DNA of 64,000 nt, from positions 558,001 through 622,000 of the forward strand of contig NZ_VTOU01000002.1 in the NCBI RefSeq assembly GCF_008274695.1, given 5' to 3'. Positions 18,322 through 26,246 of this stretch are shown one piece after another (within the stretch, counting starts at the first letter, position 1; each line of letters begins with the position of its first letter). The translations under genes and the position numbers were made by a program. Origin of the DNA: Sphingomonas montanisoli (GTDB taxonomy: Bacteria; Pseudomonadota; Alphaproteobacteria; Sphingomonadales; Sphingomonadaceae). Under the pieces are notes generated by a model. It did not search any database, was not told the origin of the DNA, and worked only from the letters and a program-made list of their open reading frames with translations.

Positions 18322-19686
18322 ATGGCAAAGCCGCACAAACGCTACACATGTCAGGCCTGCGGCAGCGTCGCGACCCGCTGGCAGGGCCAGTGCACCGATT
18401 GCGGCGAATGGAATTCGCTGGTGGAGGAGACCACCAACGTCACCGTTTTCGCCGCCAAGCATCACCTGCGCGGCGGCGGACAGCGCATCGATCTGGTCGG
18501 GCTCGACGCCGAGATTCCGCTGCCCAAGCGGTCGTCGACCGGCATTGCCGAGTTCGATCGCGCGCTGGGTGGCGGGCTCGTCCCCGGCTCGGCGACGTTG
18601 ATCGGCGGCGATCCCGGCATCGGAAAGTCGACGCTTCTTTTGCAGGCGGCGGCGAAGATCGCGCTCTCAGGGAAAACGGTCGCCTATATTTCCGGTGAGG
18701 AAGCCGCCGATCAGGTGCGCCTGCGCGCGCAGCGGCTCGGGCTGGGGCATGCGCCGGTGCGGCTCGCCTCGGCGACGTCGGTGCGCGACATCCTGACGAC
18801 GCTCGAAAGCGCGCCGCCCGCCCTGCTCGTGATCGATTCGATCCAGACGATGCACAGCGACCAGATCGAAGGCGCACCGGGCACTGTCAGCCAGGTGCGC
18901 GCCTCCGCGCAGGAACTGATCCGCTTTGCCAAGGAGCGCAGCACCGCGGTCGTGCTCGTCGGTCACGTCACGAAGGACGGTTCGATCGCTGGGCCGCGCG
19001 TGCTCGAACATATGGTCGATACGGTGCTGAGCTTCGAAGGCGAGCGCAGCCATCAATATCGCATCCTGCGCGCGGTGAAGAACCGCTTCGGCGGCACCGA
19101 CGAGATTGGCGTGTTCGCGATGGCGGAGGGCGGGCTGGACGAGGTCGGCAATCCCTCGGCGCTGTTCCTCACCAATCGGGGCGATGCGATGGCGGGCGCC
19201 ACCGTCTTTCCCGCGATGGAGGGGACGCGGCCGCTGCTGGTGGAAATCCAGGCGCTCGTCGTCCGCCTCGCCAGCGGGGCGACGCCAAGGCGGGCGGTGG
19301 TCGGCTGGGATTCGGGGCGGCTCGCGATGATCCTCGCGGTGCTGGAGGCGCGGTGCGGGCTGAGCTTCTCGACCTGCGAAGTCTATCTGAACATCGCCGG
19401 CGGCTATCGCGTGTCCGATCCCGCTGCCGATCTCGCGGTCGCCGCCGCTTTGGTCTCCGCGCTTGCCGAACGCCCCGTCCCCACCGACTGCGTCGCCTTC
19501 GGCGAAGTCGCGTTGTCGGGTGAGATCCGTCCCGTCGCCCATGCGCCGTTGCGTCTGAAGGAAGCGGCCAAGCTCGGCTTCGCCCGCGCGTGGCAGCCGG
19601 CCTCTGCCGAGGCACAGCCGCTCATCACGGCGAGCCGCTTCGCGACACTGGCGGCGCTGGTCGACCACATTCTCGGCCGCAATTAA
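18322..19686 (+). CDS. radA: DNA repair protein RadA
   Basis: A 454-residue RecA-like ATPase that promotes branch migration in recombinational repair. A C4 zinc finger (Cys10, 13, 24, 27) is followed by Walker A GGDPGIGKS (95-103), Walker B LLVIDSIQTM, the RadA motif KNRFG (253-257), and a C-terminal Lon-like domain with ALSGEIRPVAHA. The start at 18322 (MAKPHKRYTC) fits the family. A 24-bp palindrome begins at its stop. Confidence 0.96.
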   Translation: MAKPHKRYTCQACGSVATRWQGQCTDCGEWNSLVEETTNVTVFAAKHHLRGGGQRIDLVGLDAEIPLPKRSSTGIAEFDRALGGGLVPGSATLIGGDPGIGKSTLLLQAAAKIALSGKTVAYISGEEAADQVRLRAQRLGLGHAPVRLASATSVRDILTTLESAPPALLVIDSIQTMHSDQIEGAPGTVSQVRASAQELIRFAKERSTAVVLVGHVTKDGSIAGPRVLEHMVDTVLSFEGERSHQYRILRAVKNRFGGTDEIGVFAMAEGGLDEVGNPSALFLTNRGDAMAGATVFPAMEGTRPLLVEIQALVVRLASGATPRRAVVGWDSGRLAMILAVLEARCGLSFSTCEVYLNIAGGYRVSDPAADLAVAAALVSALAERPVPTDCVAFGEVALSGEIRPVAHAPLRLKEAAKLGFARAWQPASAEAQPLITASRFATLAALVDHILGRN

Positions 19687-19709
19687 TCCTCCCCCGCCAG
19701 GGGGAGGAT
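19686..19709. repeat. 24-bp dispersed palindrome, copy 2 (probable radA terminator)
   Basis: The sequence is identical to 15934-15957 and overlaps the last base of the radA stop codon. Its position suggests it doubles as a terminator, though no U tract follows. Confidence 0.7.
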
Positions 19710-19789
19710 CACTAGAGCGCCACTTCACTCCCCATTCATCCGCACCCCCGCATCTTCCCCTGCCGCGCCATCCCGAGTAGCTGCCACGC

Positions 19790-20338
19790 ATGCACAGTCT
19801 GACCGCCCTCGACATCGTCGTCCTGATCGCGATCTTCGGTGGTGCGGCGATGGGGTTGCTGCGCGGGTTCGTGACCGAATTGCTGTCGCTGTTCGCCTGG
19901 GTCGCGGGCATCTTCGCGTTGAAGCTGCTGCATGGTCCGGCGACGGCCATGCTGACCGGCGTCGTCGGCACGCGCAGCGGCGCGAGCGTGCTCGCCTTCG
20001 CATTGATCTTCATCGTCGTGTTCGCAGGCGGCAAGATGATCGCGGGCGCGCTAGGCAGCCGCACGCGATCGTCGGTCCTGGGGCCACTCGATCGCGCGCT
20101 CGGCTTCGGCTTCGGCGCAATCAAGGGGCTGATCGTGGTGACGCTCGTCTATCTGCTGTTCAATCTCGGCTATGACACGATCTACGGCGCGACGTCCGAA
20201 CGGCCGCAATGGATGCGTGAAAGCCGCACCCACCCGCTCCTCAACGCCACCGGCCGTGCGATCGTCGATTGGGTGGGCAAGCGCCGCGCGGCGGGCGGGC
20301 TGATCGGCGACGGTAACACCGCAGCGTCGGCCAGCTGA
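19790..20338 (+). CDS. CvpA family membrane protein
   Basis: A 182-residue inner-membrane protein with four hydrophobic segments. It has the family-typical start TALDIVVLIAIFGGAAMGLLRG, then FVTELLSLFAWVAG, and LDRALGFGFGAIKGLIVV. CvpA is tied to colicin V production and envelope homeostasis. purF, its frequent neighbour, is absent here. It is convergent with the DUF481 gene 6 bp away. Confidence 0.87.
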   Translation: MHSLTALDIVVLIAIFGGAAMGLLRGFVTELLSLFAWVAGIFALKLLHGPATAMLTGVVGTRSGASVLAFALIFIVVFAGGKMIAGALGSRTRSSVLGPLDRALGFGFGAIKGLIVVTLVYLLFNLGYDTIYGATSERPQWMRESRTHPLLNATGRAIVDWVGKRRAAGGLIGDGNTAASAS

Positions 20339-20344
20339 AGCCGC

Positions 20345-21265
20345 TCAGAAATTATAGACGAGCGATGCGCGCGAAACCGTGTCGGTGCTCTTCTGATCGA
20401 TCGGCGCGTCGCGCTCATATTGGATATTGTAGGACAGGCGGCCCTTCACCGGCCCGAACAGGATTGTTTCGAGCGACGATGTCGACGTGACCGTGGTGTT
20501 CTCGCCCGGGCCATAGACTGCTAGCTGCTGCGCCAGCGTGACTTCGGGCCAGGGCGTCCACTTCGCATCGATGCTCCCGCGCCCCGCCACGCGGGTTTCG
20601 TCCGGCTCCAACGGATCGCGAAACCGCGTGTATCGAACCACCGGGCCCAGATCGACTTCGATGCGCAGCTTCGGTGAGTTGACCGCGACGACACCCAGAC
20701 CCGCGCCCCCGGTGAAGCGGTGATCGTAACCCAGAAAGCGGTCATGCTCATATTGGGTGAAGCCGAACGCGTAGTAATTCTCGTTGATCTTGTAACGCGG
20801 CTGCCATGCCGCGACGGCGCGTTGGGTGGTCGGCTCTCTGTCGGTTTCCTGATAGTCGATCCGCGCCGATAATTGATGCTCCCATTTGAGCCCGCTGCGC
20901 TTCAGCTTGGTCGCGCCGTACAGGCCCAGCGTGCTTGTGTTGCCGGTCGACCAGCTTCCGCCCAGTTCGACCTGACCCTTCCACAGCGAAAGGATGCCCG
21001 CCGACGCCAGCCGCTCGCGTTCGGCATCGGCCTTCTCCTTGGCCTGCGCGGCGACCTCGCGATTATAGCTGTTCGTCATCGCCTCGATCTCGGCGATGCT
21101 GTCGGGATTGGTCCGCTTGGCAACGCCGATCACGGCCGATGTCGTCTGCGGATCGCCCGACTGGATCGCATCCTCGATCATAGCGCGCACCGCATCGGGC
21201 AGGGGGGCGGCGGCAACGGGGCTGGCGGATCCGGCAAGCACGAATAGGCCGATCGTTCGTTTCAC
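20345..21265 (-). CDS. DUF481 family outer-membrane protein
   Basis: A 306-residue secreted protein with a signal peptide ending about residue 20 (PVAAA). A helical segment rich in Lys/Glu/Ala (about 60-90) leads into a beta-barrel domain starting KGQVELGGSWSTGNT, the YdiY/DUF481 signature, and ending in SLVYNF with the C-terminal Phe expected of barrels. Function is unknown. No operon partner is evident. Confidence 0.85.
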   Translation of the reverse strand: MKRTIGLFVLAGSASPVAAAPLPDAVRAMIEDAIQSGDPQTTSAVIGVAKRTNPDSIAEIEAMTNSYNREVAAQAKEKADAERERLASAGILSLWKGQVELGGSWSTGNTSTLGLYGATKLKRSGLKWEHQLSARIDYQETDREPTTQRAVAAWQPRYKINENYYAFGFTQYEHDRFLGYDHRFTGGAGLGVVAVNSPKLRIEVDLGPVVRYTRFRDPLEPDETRVAGRGSIDAKWTPWPEVTLAQQLAVYGPGENTTVTSTSSLETILFGPVKGRLSYNIQYERDAPIDQKSTDTVSRASLVYNF

Positions 21266-21602
21266 GCATCACTCCAGAGGTGGGGAAGGCATGGGCCATC
21301 CCAGCATCCGCCTGAATGTGCGATGGACGGCACCGCGAGAACCCGCCGTGCAGCAACTCGCCCCGCCACCGCCCCGGACCGCCGCCTTGCACGCGATCCG
21401 CACCCGTCAAAGCGGAGAGGGCTTGGCGCTGTCCTACACGGCGGCGCCACCTTACTTTGCCCGTATGCCAATTCTCTCGCCTCGCCGTTCGCTGTGCTCG
21501 CAAAAGCATTCGGGGAAGCGATTCCGACGCGGACGTAGCGGCAACTTTCATAAGTTCCGCATTTCGAATTCGGCCCACGAGCCGAATCGGCAGCGCGATC
21601 CG
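21266..21602. other. 337-bp intergenic stretch, nothing recognised
   Basis: The region lies between the DUF481 start and the end of the spermidine-synthase-like gene. I see no RNA, repeat or supported small gene. It must hold the DUF481 promoter (minus strand). Local composition becomes less GC-rich near 21540-21600. Confidence 0.5.
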
Positions 21603-22277
21603 TCAGAGCCTTGTCGTCACCCAGATGACGTGGCGTGCGCCCTTGGCGCCGTTGGCGCGGCTGACGATTTCGTCGGTGTGCCAGCCCTTGTTGCTCGACA
21701 AGCGCCGGGCGAACGCCTGGTCCGACGCGGCCGACCAGTAAGCGAGCACGCCGCCCGGTGCCAATGCGCGGCGCGCCATGTCGAGGCCCGATCGCCCGTA
21801 GAGCCGGTTGTTGGCCTCGCGGACGACGCCGTCGGGGCCGTTGTCGACGTCCATCAGGATTGCGTCCCACTGGCCGCGCGTCTCTTCGATCACTTCGCCG
21901 ACATCGCGCTCGAGAATCGTCACGCGCGGATCGTCGAGGCAGTCGCCGAACAGTTCGGCCATCGGCCCGCGCGCCCAATCGATCACCTTGGGCACCAGTT
22001 CGACCACCGTGATCTCCGCGTCCTTCGGCAGCTCGGCCAGCGCCGCGCGCAGGGTGAAGCCCATGCCGAGGCCGCCGATCAGCATGCGGATCTTCGGCCG
22101 CCCGCGCAGGCGATCACAAGCGATCGTCGCCAGCGCCTTTTCCGACCCGCTGAGCCGGCTGTTCATCAGCTCGTTGCCCCACAGCGAGATCAGGAAGTCT
22201 GCGCCGCGCTTCATCAGCCGCAGTTCGCCCTCGCCGCCAGGCACCTTCGCGGTGTCGATCAGGATACGGGGGACCAT
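21603..22277 (-). CDS. spermidine synthase-like methyltransferase-fold protein
   Basis: A 224-residue Rossmann-fold protein. The cofactor loop is MLIGGLGMGFTLRA, followed by VVELVPKVIDWA and AILMDVDNGPDGVV, as in spermine/spermidine synthase homologs. The N-terminal domain of true SpeE is missing, so polyamine synthesis is unproven. Its ATG overlaps the upstream stop (TGATG), indicating translational coupling in the ppx-rlmE-phnA-like operon. Confidence 0.75.
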   Translation of the reverse strand: MVPRILIDTAKVPGGEGELRLMKRGADFLISLWGNELMNSRLSGSEKALATIACDRLRGRPKIRMLIGGLGMGFTLRAALAELPKDAEITVVELVPKVIDWARGPMAELFGDCLDDPRVTILERDVGEVIEETRGQWDAILMDVDNGPDGVVREANNRLYGRSGLDMARRALAPGGVLAYWSAASDQAFARRLSSNKGWHTDEIVSRANGAKGARHVIWVTTRL

Positions 22278-22573
22278 CAGCGCTTCCGTACGAATTCGGC
22301 GCGCAGCACCAGGCCCTTGATGCCTTCGTATCGGCAGTCGATCTCCTGCTCGTCGCCGGTCAGCCGGATCGACTTGATCAGGGTGCCGCGCTTGAGCGTC
22401 TGCCCCGCGCCCTTGACCTTGAGATCCTTGATCAATGTCACCTGATCGCCATCGGCCAGCAGATTGCCGACCGCGTCGCGCACTTCGACGCCGCCCGACG
22501 GAGCGGGGCTGGCCGAGCCGCCCGGTACCCATTCGCCGGTCGTCTCGTCATAGACGAAATCCTCGTCACTCAT
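22277..22573 (-). CDS. PhnA/YjdM domain protein
   Basis: A 98-residue protein whose C-terminal two thirds (VRDAVGNLLADGDQVTLIKDLKVKG to LRAEFVRKR) match the PhnA/YjdM domain. The N-terminal zinc ribbon of full-length YjdM is replaced by a short acidic lead with no Cys pairs. Despite the old phosphonate name the role is unclear. It overlaps rlmE by 8 bp upstream and touches the next gene as TGATG. Confidence 0.82.
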   Translation of the reverse strand: MSDEDFVYDETTGEWVPGGSASPAPSGGVEVRDAVGNLLADGDQVTLIKDLKVKGAGQTLKRGTLIKSIRLTGDEQEIDCRYEGIKGLVLRAEFVRKR

Positions 22574-23252
22574 CGCCGTCCTCCTTCGCGGGTTCGGGCC
22601 GGCCCTTAAAGCCTTGGGCGATCACATACCATTCGGACGAATCCTTGCGGCTCGCGGGGGGCTTGGCATGCTTGACGGTGGTGAACTGGCGCTTGAGTTC
22701 GGCGACCAGATCATGGTCTGCGCCGCCCGCCAGAACCTTGGCGACATAGGTGCCGCCCGGGCGCAGGATTTCGCTGGCGAACAGCCCGCCCGCCTCGACC
22801 AGCGCCATCGTGCGCAGGTGATCGGTCTGGGGATGGCCCACGGTATTGGCGGCCATGTCGCTCAGCACGATGTCGGCCGGCCCGCCCAAAGCCTCGGTCA
22901 GCAGAGCAGGCGCTTCGTCGGACATGAAGTCCATCTCGAGGATGATTGCGCCGTCGATCGGGTCGGTCGGCAGCAGATCGATCCCCACCACCTGTGCGTG
23001 CGGGCAGACGCGGCGAACCACCTGGGTCCAGCCCCCCGGCGCGATGCCCAGATCGATGACGCGCTTGGCGCCCCGCAGGAACTTGAAGCGCTCGTCGAGC
23101 TCGATCAGCTTATAGGCCGCGCGCGACCGGTATCCTTCGGCCTTGGCCTTGCGGACATAGGGATCGTTCAACTGGCGCTGGATCCACTTGATCGAGCTGC
23201 TGCTGCGGCCTTTCGCGGTCTTGATCCGCTGGCGGGTGCCTTCGCCCCTCAT
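22566..23252 (-). CDS. rlmE: 23S rRNA (uridine-2'-O-)-methyltransferase RlmE
   Basis: A 228-residue FtsJ-type methyltransferase that methylates U2552 in the ribosomal A-loop. It has SRAAYKLIELD (catalytic Lys), the SAM loop DLGIAPGGW, VLSDMAAN (catalytic Asp), GGTYVAKVL (Lys) and SSEWYVIA (Glu), completing the K-D-K-E tetrad. ATG at 23252 overlaps the ppx stop as ATGA. Confidence 0.95.
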   Translation of the reverse strand: MRGEGTRQRIKTAKGRSSSSIKWIQRQLNDPYVRKAKAEGYRSRAAYKLIELDERFKFLRGAKRVIDLGIAPGGWTQVVRRVCPHAQVVGIDLLPTDPIDGAIILEMDFMSDEAPALLTEALGGPADIVLSDMAANTVGHPQTDHLRTMALVEAGGLFASEILRPGGTYVAKVLAGGADHDLVAELKRQFTTVKHAKPPASRKDSSEWYVIAQGFKGRPEPAKEDGDE

Positions 23253-24298
23253 TTCGTGTGCTCCCGCGCCATCAGAGAGCGCAATATGCCTTCGCGGATG
23301 CCGCGATCGGCGATGCCGAGCCGTTCGGCCGGCCAGATATCGAGAATGGCGTCAAGGATCGCGCAGCCCGCCACGACCAGGTCGGCGCGCTCGGGCCCGA
23401 TGCAGGGCAGCTTGGCGCGTTCGGGCACGCTCATCGCCGAAAGGTCGGCGCTGATCTTGCGCATCGCTTCGGCCGGGACGATCAACCCGTCGATCGCGCG
23501 GCGATCATAGCTTGGCAGGTCCAGGTGGACGCTGGCCAGCGTCGTCACCGTACCACTGGTGCCCAGCAGCCGTCCACCCGGCACGCCATTGGCGTTCAGC
23601 CGTGTGGCGAAACCCGAAAAGCTGTCCGCCACGCGCGCGCGCATACGGGCATAGCTGGTCATCAGCTCCCCGGCGGTGTCGCCGACATGCGGCTCACTCT
23701 CGGTCAGCGACACGACGCCCCACGGGGCCGAATACCAGTCGAGAATATGCGGCTGCGGGGTCGCGGTGTCGACCAGCACCAGCTCGGTCGATCCGCCGCC
23801 GATGTCGAAGATCAGCGCCTTGCCCTCACCGGGCTCAAGCAAGGTATGACACCCCAGCACGGCCAGCCGCGCTTCGGTCTCGGCGCTGATGATCTCGAGC
23901 ATGATGCCCGTCTCGCGATACACGCGCTGGATGAACTCGCGGCCGTTGGTGGCGCGGCGGCACGCTTCGGTCGCGACCGATCGGACCAGCGCGACATGGC
24001 GGCGGCGCAGCTTGTCGGCGCACACCGAAAGCGCGGAGACCGCGCGATCCATCGCGGCCTCAGACAATTTGCCCGTCGCCGCCAGCCCTTCGCCCAGCCG
24101 CACGATGCGCGAGAAGGCGTCGACAACAACGAAGCCGTCCTCGTTCGGCCGAGCGATCAGCAGGCGGCAATTGTTGGTGCCGAGGTCCAGCGCGGCGTAG
24201 CTGTGTCTGGGCCCGCCGCGGGGATGCGGCGCGGATTGCGCTCTGCCCCTCCTGACACCGTCGGGGCGCGGCGCGGCCGATCGGGGACCGTGCGCCAT
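23249..24298 (-). CDS. Ppx/GppA family phosphatase
   Basis: A 349-residue ASKHA-fold phosphatase acting on polyphosphate and/or pppGpp. It has YAALDLGTNNCRLLIA (phosphate loop 1), ATEACRRATNG, IFDIGGGSTELVL (phosphate loop 2) and LLGTSGTVTTLA. GppA and Ppx activities cannot be separated by sequence alone. ATG at 24298 is preferred; ATG at 24328 is possible. It heads an overlapping four-gene operon and is divergent from tRNA-Gln. Confidence 0.9.
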   Translation of the reverse strand: MAHGPRSAAPRPDGVRRGRAQSAPHPRGGPRHSYAALDLGTNNCRLLIARPNEDGFVVVDAFSRIVRLGEGLAATGKLSEAAMDRAVSALSVCADKLRRRHVALVRSVATEACRRATNGREFIQRVYRETGIMLEIISAETEARLAVLGCHTLLEPGEGKALIFDIGGGSTELVLVDTATPQPHILDWYSAPWGVVSLTESEPHVGDTAGELMTSYARMRARVADSFSGFATRLNANGVPGGRLLGTSGTVTTLASVHLDLPSYDRRAIDGLIVPAEAMRKISADLSAMSVPERAKLPCIGPERADLVVAGCAILDAILDIWPAERLGIADRGIREGILRSLMAREHTK

Positions 24299-24445
24299 AT
24301 ATGTCTCTGCTCTATCTCCGCGGGACATTTCCCGGCGGAACTTGTCGGCAAGCCTAGTCGTGAAAGCGCTATCCGGCAAGGGCAGGGGAGCCAAAGCCTC
24401 TTGACCTCGCCAGCCTCCCCGCTTAGTGCGCGCGCTCCGGCGTGA

Positions 24446-24519
24446 TGCCCCGTCGTCTAAAGGTAAGACTACGGACTCTGACTCCGTCAATTGAGGTTCG
24501 AATCCTCACGGGGCATCCA
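24446..24519 (+). tRNA. tRNA-Gln(CTG)
   Basis: A 74-nt cloverleaf. The acceptor TGCCCCG pairs with CGGGGCA, followed by discriminator T and encoded CCA (24517-24519). Anticodon loop CTCTGAC gives anticodon CTG, which reads CAG. T arm GAGGTTCGAATCCTC is intact. Its 3' end is the left attachment site of the island, since its last 12 bases plus one recur at 46722-46734. Confidence 0.94.
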
Positions 24520-24520
24520 G
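24508..24520 (+). repeat. island attachment repeat, left (attL core)
   Basis: ACGGGGCATCCAG spans the 3' acceptor end of tRNA-Gln and the next base. An exact copy lies at 46722-46734. Such direct repeats at a tRNA 3' end are the footprint of tyrosine-integrase insertion. Confidence 0.8.
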
Positions 24521-24684
24521 GCGGTTCCAGAAAATATGGCTCAATTCGCTTTTGGCGATTTCATGCCCACTTTTATGCCCATTTTGGGATTGGATAGCGG
24601 CAGCCTGTTACGGACGGCGCGCTTAGGCCCGGTGGTACCCATCGCGCATGTCAGGGTACCTGAAGTAACTCGATACCGGCCTCC

Positions 24685-25008
24685 ATGCCCCGATCGTCAG
24701 TCAGGGCACGACCGGCACGTTTCCGCGCGGCTTATCGCCGGCTGCTCGCGCAGGGCTGGACCGACAGCTTGCGCGCGCTCCATCCCGACGAGACGATCTA
24801 TACCTTCTGGGACTATTTCCGGAACGCCTATGGCCGCAATGCGGGGCTCAGGATTGACCATCTCCTGCTGAGCCCGCCGCTCAAGAAGCGGCTCAAGGCG
24901 GCGGAGGTCGATGCGCATGTCCGGGGCTGGGAGAAGACCAGCGACCATGTGCCGGTCTGGATCGAACTCGCCGATGCGCCGGCGCGGCGGCGAAAATCGG
25001 TCGGCTGA
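24685..25008 (+). pseudogene. C-terminal fragment of exonuclease III
   Basis: About 95 residues (FRAAYRRLLAQGW to SDHVPVWIEL) match the C-terminal third of exonuclease III-type AP endonucleases. They include RIDHLLLSP and the catalytic His of TSDHVPVW. The N-terminal 150 or so residues with the metal-binding Asn/Glu are missing, and the segment in front is unrelated. It is a truncated relic near the left island edge; an intact copy presumably exists elsewhere in the genome. Confidence 0.8.
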
Positions 25009-25022
25009 GGCGCACATGAAAA

Positions 25023-25042
25023 CGCCGCCCCAAAGGGCGGCG
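25023..25042 (-). terminator. terminator of the 58-residue stress protein gene
   Basis: The stem CGCCGCCC / GGGCGGCG with loop CAAA lies 30 bp past the stop at 25073. On the minus strand it is followed by TTTTC. Confidence 0.75.
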
Positions 25043-25072
25043 CTCATGGACCTCAGCTGCGGACGCCTGTTA

Positions 25073-25249
25073 TCAGGCGTCGGTGCCGGGGGTCGTCGTC
25101 TTGGGGGCCTTGCCATCCTCGGCGCGGCCCTCGTTGCGGAGGTCACGGCCTTCCTGGGCCTTCTGCTGGCTTTCGGGCGACTTGCCGTGCTCATAAGCCT
25201 CTTCCTTCACGAAACCGGCGGCTTCCTTGATCTTGCCTTCGACGCTCAT
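25073..25249 (-). CDS. small hydrophilic stress-type protein
   Basis: A 58-residue charged protein (MSVEGKIKEAAGFVKEE, then HGKSPESQQKAQEGRDLRNEG) without hydrophobic core or membrane segment. Its first part recalls CsbD-like stress proteins, and short homologs of this kind occur beside EcfG-controlled genes in sphingomonads (from memory). A strong GAGGAGAG Shine-Dalgarno precedes ATG 25249, and a terminator follows. A near-consensus EcfG promoter lies at 25297-25322. Confidence 0.75.
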   Translation of the reverse strand: MSVEGKIKEAAGFVKEEAYEHGKSPESQQKAQEGRDLRNEGRAEDGKAPKTTTPGTDA

Positions 25250-25296
25250 GATACTCTCCTCATAAGGTGGTGTGGGGCTGTCCCATCAGGCTAATC

Positions 25297-25322
25297 AACC
25301 AACGAGATCGACCGCCCGTTCC
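25297..25322 (-). promoter_or_regulatory. possible EcfG-type promoter (GGAAC-N17-GGTT)
   Basis: Read on the minus strand, GGAAC (25322-25318) is followed by 17 nt and GGTT (25300-25297), 47 bp upstream of the 58-residue stress protein start. It matches the EcfG core with one -10 deviation (GGTT for CGTT). A chance match is possible. Confidence 0.4.
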
Positions 25323-25458
25323 TGTCGTTCCGCCTGCGGTGCTGATCTCGATCAGCACGAAAACATGGATGTCAGCCGTCCCGATGCTCGGCTTTGCGGC
25401 GCTTCTCGATGTCCTCGGGTTCTTCCTTGTCAATCGGGCCTAGACCGGTGCGCGCGCC

Positions 25459-25698
25459 CTAGTCGGCCTTCAGCAGTTCGTCGAGCTTGGCGTGGATCGC
25501 CTGGGTGTCGCGATGCTCGGCGCGCACGATCAGCAGGGTCATGAACCAGGTCGCGATCGTCGCGGCGCCATGCCAGTCGAACGTCTCGGGCTCGAGGATC
25601 AGCCAGGCGATCGTGAAGCTGATCAGGACCAGATAGGCGGCCGGGTGCGCGGTCCAGACGCCGAGCTTGGTCAGGAAGGAACGCGCGATGTTGGGCAT
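25459..25698 (-). CDS. low-affinity iron permease family protein, interrupted by an amber codon
   Basis: A 79-residue protein with two hydrophobic helices (about 22-36, 44-58) and the family segment IVRAEHRDTQAIHAKLDELL. The TAG at 25461-25459 is followed in the same frame by 28 more codons, to TGA at 25374-25372 (GARTGLGPIDKEEPEDIEKRR...). That is the expected C-terminal tail of the family. So the gene is amber-truncated or read through. A perfect EcfG promoter ends 8 nt before the ATG, implying a nearly leaderless mRNA. Confidence 0.72.
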   Translation of the reverse strand: MPNIARSFLTKLGVWTAHPAAYLVLISFTIAWLILEPETFDWHGAATIATWFMTLLIVRAEHRDTQAIHAKLDELLKAD

Positions 25699-25706
25699 GG
25701 CGGTTC

Positions 25707-25731
25707 AACGTCACGCCATCGCCGCCGTTCC
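25707..25731 (-). promoter_or_regulatory. EcfG-type promoter, perfect consensus
   Basis: The minus strand reads GGAAC (25731-25727), 16 nt, CGTT (25710-25707). This is exactly the GGAAC-N16-17-CGTT consensus of the alphaproteobacterial general stress sigma factor EcfG. The iron-permease ATG (25698) starts 8 nt beyond the -10 element, so transcription should start at or beside the start codon. Confidence 0.75.
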
Positions 25732-25837
25732 CGGCGGTGCAACCGGGGCGCCTTCGGCAATCGTCCTAACCTCCATCAGCCGTTCGGACATTCGCCGCAT
25801 TTCCAATGCCTTCGGGCGCGACGGCGCCGAAGGGAAA

Positions 25838-25862
25838 GGAACGACCCCGCAGCTCACACGCT
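25838..25862 (+). promoter_or_regulatory. possible EcfG-type promoter (GGAAC-N16-CGCT)
   Basis: GGAAC at 25838-25842, 16 nt, CGCT at 25859-25862, 44 bp before the Gln-rich small protein at 25907. One mismatch from the -10 consensus. Divergent to the perfect EcfG site at 25707-25731. Confidence 0.4.
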
Positions 25863-25906
25863 CTTCCCGCACGGCCCCGACAGCGGGCCGGTCTAGGAGA
25901 ATGACG

Positions 25907-26146
25907 ATGACCCAGAACAATCAGCAGGACGGCAATCGGACCAACATCGGCGGCGCGGGCCAGGGCAGTTCGGGCGGCCAGGATATGGATCGCGGCCAGC
26001 AGGACCAGCAGCGCCAGGGCCAGGTCGACCGCCAGCAGAACCAGCAACGCGGCACCCAGGACGACCGCGACCAGCAGGAGCGTGACCGCAAGGATCGCCT
26101 CGACCGCGACACCAGTGTCCAGGGCGACGATAGCGGACAGCGCTGA
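25907..26146 (+). CDS. Gln/Arg/Asp-rich disordered small protein
   Basis: A 79-residue, very hydrophilic protein (QQDQQRQGQVDRQQNQQRG, then repeated DR/DRDQQERDRK) with no hydrophobic segment, predicted disordered. TAGGAGA sits 7 nt before the ATG at 25907, so this start is preferred to ATG 25901. A strong terminator follows at 26166. Function is unknown; context and the upstream GGAAC element suggest a stress-induced protein. Confidence 0.7.
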   Translation: MTQNNQQDGNRTNIGGAGQGSSGGQDMDRGQQDQQRQGQVDRQQNQQRGTQDDRDQQERDRKDRLDRDTSVQGDDSGQR

Positions 26147-26165
26147 GCGATCGGCACCGCGTGAG

Positions 26166-26193
26166 GAAAGGGGCTTTCGGGCCCCTTTCTTTT
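26166..26193 (+). terminator. rho-independent terminator
   Basis: The stem GAAAGGGG / CCCCTTTC (arms 26166-26173 and 26182-26189) is followed by TTTT, 20 bp after the stop of the Gln-rich protein gene. Confidence 0.88.
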
Positions 26194-26198
26194 GCAAC

Positions 26199-26223
26199 GG
26201 AACGGCGACCTGCGCGCGTCGTT
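26199..26223 (+). promoter_or_regulatory. EcfG-type promoter, perfect consensus
   Basis: GGAAC at 26199-26203, 16 nt, CGTT at 26220-26223: an exact GGAAC-N16-CGTT match. It sits between the previous gene's terminator and the Shine-Dalgarno of the gene starting at 26247, 23 bp from the ATG. This is the expected placement for a real promoter. Confidence 0.82.
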
Positions 26224-26246
26224 TGCTGTTCCTAGAGGAGAGAGAC

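Noticed and set aside
24530-24684. Short frame with MPTFMPILGLDSG after tRNA-Gln as an integrase start
   Set aside because: Too short and without recombinase motifs. It may be island junk DNA, but a gene call is not supportable.
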